Shown here piece after piece: positions 7,332-10,868 of a DNA stretch of 10,868 nt. The translations under genes and the position numbers were made by a program. Within the stretch, counting starts at the first letter, position 1; each line of letters opens with the position of its first letter. Origin of the DNA: an uncultured Bacilli bacterium (GTDB taxonomy: Bacteria > Bacillota_I > Bacilli_A > RF39 > UBA660). A model generated the notes under the pieces. That model was not told where the DNA came from. It was given only the letters and a program-made list of their open reading frames with translations, and did not search any database. The stretch covers positions 1-10,868 of the forward strand of contig CANPWS010000031.1 of assembly GCA_947584955.1 (NCBI GenBank). Reading direction: 5' to 3'.

Positions 7332-8270
7332 TTAAATATTTTTATTTAAAATAAATAACTCAAAAAGGATATTTTTATCTGCTAATCCTAATTTTATTTT
7401 TCTATCTATTTCAAATAATTTTAATAAATAATCTTCTAATAATTCTTTACTATAATAATAAGAATTATTAATAGCAAGTTTTACTCTATAAGGATGTACT
7501 TCTAATATTTTAGATATTTCATCATTAGTTTTATTTTTATTATAAAGTATTTTTACTTGTAATAAAAATCTAAATTGACTAGCTATTAATCCTATCATTT
7601 GTTGCACTTCATAATTTTTTGTTAAGAATATATTATATAATTTTATTGCTCTTTTAGTATCATTTTTAATGATAGCATCTGAAAGAGCAAATATTTCTTC
7701 TTCATCATTATTTATACATAATAAATCTATATCATTTCTTGTTATTAGTTTTAAATTATAACAATAATTTTTTAATTTTTCTAATTCATTTTCTATATTT
7801 ATTATATCTGTACCAACTTTTTCTAAGAAATAATTTATATCATAATCACTTATTTTAAAATTATCTTTATCTAGTATTTCTTTAACTAAATTTATTAAGT
7901 AATTATTATCTTTTGAAAGATATTCAACTTTTCCTATAGTACTTATTTTTTTATATATTTTTTTTCTAGTATCTATTTTATCTTGAAAGAATGTAAATAT
8001 TAAGATTATATCTTTATTATAATTATCTAAATATTTAATTATTTCTTCATAATCTTCTTTATTTGAAAGGGCTAAAGTTATATCTACAATAATTAATTTT
8101 TTTATAGAAAATAGTCCTAAAGTATTACATTCTTCTAATATTGGATGAAGGGTTTCCTCATTTAAAGTATATTTAATAATACTATTTTCTTCAATATTAT
8201 TTTTTTGTATTAATTTATCTATATAACGCCATATAACTTCTTTATCTTTGGAATATAATAAGTATATCAT
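7332..8270 (-). CDS. holA: DNA polymerase III subunit delta (clamp-loader wrench)
   Basis: The delta subunit opens the beta sliding clamp within the clamp-loader complex during DNA replication. The 312-residue protein has the expected family pattern: an N-terminal AAA+-like domain without a Walker A motif and with GLFSIKKLIIVD (52-63), a DTRKKIYKK segment (100-108), GTDIINIENELEKLKNY (153-169), FALSDAI (194-200), the helical collar stretch ASQFRFLLQVK (230-240), EVHPYRVKLA (257-266) and DRKIKLGLAD (289-298). Divergence from the Bacillus protein appears high, but motif order and length agree. The ATG overlaps the TGA of the upstream gene (ATGA). No Shine-Dalgarno sequence precedes it, so translation probably depends on re-initiation after the upstream frame. 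CpG is nearly absent. Confidence 0.93.
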   Translation of the reverse strand: MIYLLYSKDKEVIWRYIDKLIQKNNIEENSIIKYTLNEETLHPILEECNTLGLFSIKKLIIVDITLALSNKEDYEEIIKYLDNYNKDIILIFTFFQDKIDTRKKIYKKISTIGKVEYLSKDNNYLINLVKEILDKDNFKISDYDINYFLEKVGTDIINIENELEKLKNYCYNLKLITRNDIDLLCINNDEEEIFALSDAIIKNDTKRAIKLYNIFLTKNYEVQQMIGLIASQFRFLLQVKILYNKNKTNDEISKILEVHPYRVKLAINNSYYYSKELLEDYLLKLFEIDRKIKLGLADKNILFELFILNKNI

Positions 8271-9157
8271 TTTTTATTTTCTACTATACTACAATCGTAT
8301 TCATTAGATTCGTAATAATCTAATAATTCATCATAGTTTCTTGTCATATCTTTTGAAGAGGTATAATTAATATTTATTCGGTATTCTAAGTCTTCATCTA
8401 TATATGTTATATTTCCCTCTTCATTAACATATTCTTTTTGTAAGTCATATTCTTTGAAATTATAATATTTATCGTTATCATTAAATTTATATACAATTAA
8501 TCTTTGATGACTTCTTAATAAGTTAGAATTATTAAATACTAACGTTACAGTCTCATTTGCTTTAGCATCAAGATTATCTGGAATATAATTTTTAGTACAT
8601 TCATAATACATATTTTCTCCATAAATTAATTCTGGATGAGTATATATATATAATCCTCCGAAGATTATTGCAAATACAAAAGCTAAAGCCATAATTTTTG
8701 CTACTTTACTTTTCTTTTTAACTGGTGTTTCTACTTTAACTTCTTCTACTACTTCTTCTTTCTTTTTTGGTACTTCTTCATTACCAAAGAAAATATTTTT
8801 TAATTTTTCTAAATATTCATCTTTTACATCTAAACTATTACTATCAATTATTTCTAATCTTTCTATATCTGGTATTTCTATTAATTCAAAGTTGCCAATT
8901 GATTCATTATTTAAATATTTCCAAACAAATTCTTTAACCATTTCAGCATCTTTAATATTTTTAAATTTCATTATTACCATTTTTTTACCATTTAATAATG
9001 GTGAACCATAAAATAAAGTTTTATTTTCTTTATCGGCAAAAATAACATACTTAGTACCATATTTTTTATCTTTAAACATTATAAATAGTTTAACTATTCG
9101 CTCTTCTTGTTTTAAAACTAGATCACTATTTGTAACCAGCATTTCTTTACCCTTCAT
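8267..9157 (-). CDS. Unknown single-pass membrane protein coupled to holA
   Basis: I do not recognise this 296-residue protein. Residues 1-125 form a soluble, probably cytoplasmic alpha/beta domain. A highly charged Lys/Glu/Val linker (about 126-152) follows, then one transmembrane helix (153-173). The extracellular C-terminal domain (174-296) has two cysteines near its ends, Cys187 (YECTK) and Cys289 (YDCS), that could form a disulfide. The positive stretch KKKSK before the helix supports a cytoplasmic N-terminus. There is no signal peptide or lipobox. Two starts are possible: the ATG at 9157 (AAGGA upstream, chosen) or the ATG at 9142 (AAGGG upstream), which would remove five residues. The gene has its own promoter and overlaps holA by four bases. 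Pairing with a replication gene may reflect only shared transcription. Confidence 0.88.
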   Translation of the reverse strand: MKGKEMLVTNSDLVLKQEERIVKLFIMFKDKKYGTKYVIFADKENKTLFYGSPLLNGKKMVIMKFKNIKDAEMVKEFVWKYLNNESIGNFELIEIPDIERLEIIDSNSLDVKDEYLEKLKNIFFGNEEVPKKKEEVVEEVKVETPVKKKSKVAKIMALAFVFAIIFGGLYIYTHPELIYGENMYYECTKNYIPDNLDAKANETVTLVFNNSNLLRSHQRLIVYKFNDNDKYYNFKEYDLQKEYVNEEGNITYIDEDLEYRININYTSSKDMTRNYDELLDYYESNEYDCSIVENKK

Positions 9158-9180
9158 TTTTTTCCTTCTTTCTATTTAGA

Positions 9181-9209
9181 ATTATACTATATTTTTTTCC
9201 CCTTTACAA
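9181..9209 (-). promoter_or_regulatory. Sigma-A promoter of the membrane protein-holA operon
   Basis: On the minus strand TTGTAA (9204-9209) and TATAAT (9181-9186) are spaced 17 bases apart. The -10 ends about 23 bases before the ATG at 9157. It is the only good promoter upstream of holA in this interval. Confidence 0.72.
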
Positions 9210-9232
9210 GACATAATTATTTTATTTTTTGC

Positions 9233-9802
9233 CTAATAAAACTCTTTTTTTAATATTTTTTTCTTAATATTTAATTCTTTTAAAATAGCTCTTTGATTTT
9301 CTTTTACACTTTTACTTGGTTTAATAGAATTAATTTTCTCACATTTTTTGACTACTTTACTATTTTTAGCTTTGTTCATCTCTTCTTTTAGTTTTGATTC
9401 TTTGGAGTTTGCTATTGATAGGGCTAGATTCAATTTGTTTATTAATTTTTTTGTTTTTAAAGTTGGTATAAAAGTAATTGTAAGTAATGATGGTATTAAT
9501 ACTTTTAATACTATATTTAATATATATGGTAATTTGCTATTTAAAAATAGTAATAAAATTATTAAAGATAAATTTACTAATATTGATATTTTTTCAATTA
9601 TTTTTTCTTTTAATAATAAATTATTTTTATTTTTTATTTTATCTTTAATATTTTTTATAACTATATTATTAATTTCTAATTCATTTTCTAAATATAATAC
9701 TTCTTCGACATTACCTTCAATTTTTCTAAAATTAGCAATCTCTTTATTATTTATAACCATTGTTTCTACATATTTATCATACTCTATAAAATATTTATTC
9801 AT
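9233..9802 (-). CDS. Unknown small membrane protein with two transmembrane helices and charged coiled-coil flanks
   Basis: I do not recognise this 189-residue protein. It has a charged helical N-terminal part (about 30-68, heptad-like Ile/Leu/Asn/Lys content), a hairpin of two hydrophobic helices (about 70-87 and 91-113), then a Lys-rich helical tail (115-189, theoretical coiled coil) ending KKILKKEFY. Both soluble flanks would lie in the cytoplasm. Coding on this strand is supported by a strong ribosome binding site, AAAGGAG, six bases before the ATG at 9802, and by a promoter at 9831-9860. The opposite strand is also open here, but has no ribosome binding site. No terminator hairpin is evident after its TAG stop, so some read-through into the next gene is possible. 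The composition is extremely AT- and Lys/Ile/Asn-rich. Confidence 0.78.
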   Translation of the reverse strand: MNKYFIEYDKYVETMVINNKEIANFRKIEGNVEEVLYLENELEINNIVIKNIKDKIKNKNNLLLKEKIIEKISILVNLSLIILLLFLNSKLPYILNIVLKVLIPSLLTITFIPTLKTKKLINKLNLALSIANSKESKLKEEMNKAKNSKVVKKCEKINSIKPSKSVKENQRAILKELNIKKKILKKEFY

Positions 9803-9830
9803 AACTTTCTCCTTTGTAAGATGCTTTTAT

Positions 9831-9860
9831 ATTTTATCATATAATTATTATATTTGAAAA
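9831..9860 (-). promoter_or_regulatory. Promoter of the two-helix membrane protein gene
   Basis: On the minus strand the -10 box is TAAAAT (9831-9836) with TGA directly before it, and a weak -35 box, TTTTCA (9855-9860), lies 18 bases upstream. The sequence ATTATATGATA around the -10 is shared with the typA promoter. Confidence 0.5.
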
Positions 9861-9876
9861 GTATAAATTTGATTAT

Positions 9877-9910
9877 TAAAATAAAATACCGAAACTATAA
9901 ATATTTCGGT
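9877..9910 (-). terminator. Rho-independent terminator after the restriction endonuclease gene
   Basis: The 7-bp stem ACCGAAA/TTTCGGT (arms 9904-9910 and 9888-9894) has a 9-base loop and is followed by ATTTTATTTT on the minus strand. It closes the restriction-modification transcript about 65 bases past the endonuclease stop. Confidence 0.75.
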
Positions 9911-9976
9911 TTAACTACTTGTACATAGGTAAATATTTTTATTTACTTTTTAAAATAATAAAAGATTGTTTTATAT

Positions 9977-10819
9977 TTATTTTGAAAAATCTATATCAGA
10001 AAAATAAAGCTTTTTAATTTTTTCTAATGAGTCTTTAATATATTGGCAACTAATTTTATATTGATTAAATACAATATTAAATCCCTCATCATCGTTACAT
10101 ACAAAATTCCAATAATTATATCCAATAAGTAACTCTTCTTCTGAAAAATATTGTTGGACTCTTTCTTGTTTCCATTCATTACCTTCACCAAATTTGTTAT
10201 AAGCAGTTCCTAAAAATATACTTATTTTTTCATCTGCTTTTATAATTTTATTTTTTAACAAAAAATATTCTTGTAATAATTCTGTTTTTTCAGCTTTAGA
10301 TTTTTTGTTATCTAAATCTCCTCCTGCTTTTAATTCTATAATATAATGTTCTTTCTTCTCTGGATTATAAAAATAATTATCAGTTTCATGATTCTTCATA
10401 TAACTTTCAACATTACTAGGCTTTACCCATGTAAAAGAGGCATAATCATTAACTGTTGGTTTAACATGTTTATCATATTCGGCAAGTAAATAATCAATAT
10501 GCTGACTTTGTTGTGGTAAAAGATAAGAATCTATTCTTCCACGTACTTCGTATGACAACTTAGCAATAGAATTTCCAATATTTTCTAAAACTTTTCCAAA
10601 GCTTGAATCAAACGAGCGTACAAAAGCAGAATAAAACATAAATTCTTTACCTAATTCTGCCATAAAAACATTGTTCTTTTTTGAATTAATAACCCCATTT
10701 GGATCATTTATTTCTGCAGTATATCTTGCTTCAAAACCTTCAGCAAAACTTTTTATATTAGAATCTACAATAATTTTAATTGCTTCTATTTTCTGTTTTC
10801 TTATTATATCATTATTCAT
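9977..10819 (-). CDS. Type II restriction endonuclease, PD-(D/E)XK fold, possibly TdeIII-like
   Basis: The protein (280 residues) is predicted to cleave unmodified DNA at a specific site. A PD-(D/E)XK core can be placed: Asp147 (HETDNYFYN), then a hydrophobic strand ending in Glu162-Leu-Lys164 (YIIELKAGGD). Downstream, GTAYNKFGEGNEWKQ (204-218) and EEELLIGYNYWNFV (227-240) form a conserved-looking C-terminal block. The overall pattern reminds me of the TdeIII family (GGNCC specificity in Treponema), but that match is from memory and the recognition site cannot be inferred. The start ATG at 10819 has GGGGGAA four bases upstream and lies inside the last codons of the preceding frame, an 8-base overlap. 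That frame looks like a methyltransferase C-terminus, as expected for an R-M pair. A terminator follows. An alternative is another nuclease of the same superfamily. Confidence 0.75.
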   Translation of the reverse strand: MNNDIIRKQKIEAIKIIVDSNIKSFAEGFEARYTAEINDPNGVINSKKNNVFMAELGKEFMFYSAFVRSFDSSFGKVLENIGNSIAKLSYEVRGRIDSYLLPQQSQHIDYLLAEYDKHVKPTVNDYASFTWVKPSNVESYMKNHETDNYFYNPEKKEHYIIELKAGGDLDNKKSKAEKTELLQEYFLLKNKIIKADEKISIFLGTAYNKFGEGNEWKQERVQQYFSEEELLIGYNYWNFVCNDDEGFNIVFNQYKISCQYIKDSLEKIKKLYFSDIDFSK

Positions 10820-10868
10820 TATCTTCCCCCATTTTATAATTTGTTATTATAAGATGTTCAACATCTTT
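10812..10868 (-). CDS. C-terminal end of a probable DNA methyltransferase (partial, runs off the right edge)
   Basis: An open frame enters from the right edge and ends at TAA (10812-10814). Its last 18 residues read KDVEHLIITNYKMGEDNE. The EHLIITNY ending resembles the C-termini of adenine- or cytosine-N4-type DNA methyltransferases, which often end in a Leu-Ile-Thr/Ser-Asn-Tyr motif. The stop overlaps the start of the restriction endonuclease gene by 8 bases, as in many compact R-M operons, which supports a modification enzyme. The identification rests on a short fragment plus context. That the frame is coding is more certain than its identity. Confidence 0.55.
   Translation of the reverse strand, partial: KDVEHLIITNYKMGEDNE
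10851..10867. repeat. 17-bp perfect dyad (8-bp arms, 1-base centre)
   Basis: AAGATGTT, one base, then AACATCTT. It lies inside the end of the putative methyltransferase frame, 32 bases upstream of the endonuclease start. It could be an operator or a small hairpin affecting endonuclease expression, but an 8-bp dyad is close to chance expectation in 10 kb. Confidence 0.3.

Noticed and set aside
9348..9857. Long hydrophobic plus-strand open frame opposite the two-helix membrane protein
   Set aside because: It begins with TTG without a Shine-Dalgarno sequence and runs through the promoter and ribosome binding site of the minus-strand gene. The antisense of Lys/Asn/Ile-rich coding DNA is naturally open and hydrophobic.
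1..10868. Use of TGA as tryptophan (Mycoplasma-type code)
   Set aside because: Tryptophans are TGG in every gene, and TGA at 8267-8269 is a stop in an ATGA overlap.
1..10868. CRISPR array, tRNA genes, insertion sequences or att sites
   Set aside because: No regularly spaced repeats, cloverleaf-like segments, transposase frames or long terminal repeats were found on reading. AT-rich runs alone are not evidence.

Overview
The window comes from a strongly AT-rich, low-GC Gram-positive (Firmicutes-type) bacterium that probably forms spores. It carries cotJ spore-coat genes, AGGAGG-type ribosome binding sites and sigma-A-like promoters. Tryptophan is encoded by TGG throughout, and a TGA codon acts as a real stop in an ATGA overlap at 8267-8270. 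That argues for the standard bacterial code and against a Mycoplasma-type code. No rRNA, tRNA, CRISPR array or insertion sequence is visible. The lineage cannot be fixed from this sequence; an uncultured Bacilli/Erysipelotrichia-like or clostridial gut lineage is a guess.

Every gene lies on the minus strand, so transcription runs from right to left. From the right edge inward: (1) A restriction-modification locus occupies 9977-10868. The last 18 codons of a probable DNA methyltransferase overlap by 8 bases a complete PD-(D/E)XK restriction endonuclease, and a hairpin terminator follows. (2) A gene for an unknown two-helix membrane protein (9233-9802) has its own promoter. (3) A two-gene operon joins an unknown single-span membrane protein to holA, the DNA polymerase III delta subunit (7332-9157). 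The junction is an ATGA overlap, and the operon has a good promoter and a terminator. (4) A two-gene module (3405-7194) encodes an acyl-CoA-synthetase-like adenylating enzyme and a seven-helix hybrid sensor protein. The sensor's histidine-kinase core has lost its phospho-accepting histidine and its G2 ATP-lid glycines, but its receiver domain is intact. (5) typA/bipA, a ribosome-associated GTPase, is a single-gene unit with a strong extended -10 promoter and a terminator. (6) A cotJ operon comprises a natural CotJA-CotJB fusion and CotJC, a manganese-catalase-like coat protein, followed by a strong terminator. (7) At the left edge are the promoter, ribosome binding site and first three codons of another gene.

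The most unusual part is the module at 3405-7194. By hand count it carries about 61 CpG dinucleotides in 3.8 kb, against 6 in the 1.8-kb typA gene and 1 in the 0.94-kb holA gene. This suggests a different origin or different codon selection. Both of its proteins show degeneration at catalytic motifs: H-box and G2 in the sensor, and the A8 hinge in the ligase. It is the best candidate here for an undescribed signalling or lipid-linked system, although its function cannot be read from sequence alone. The CotJA-CotJB fusion is the second noteworthy feature.
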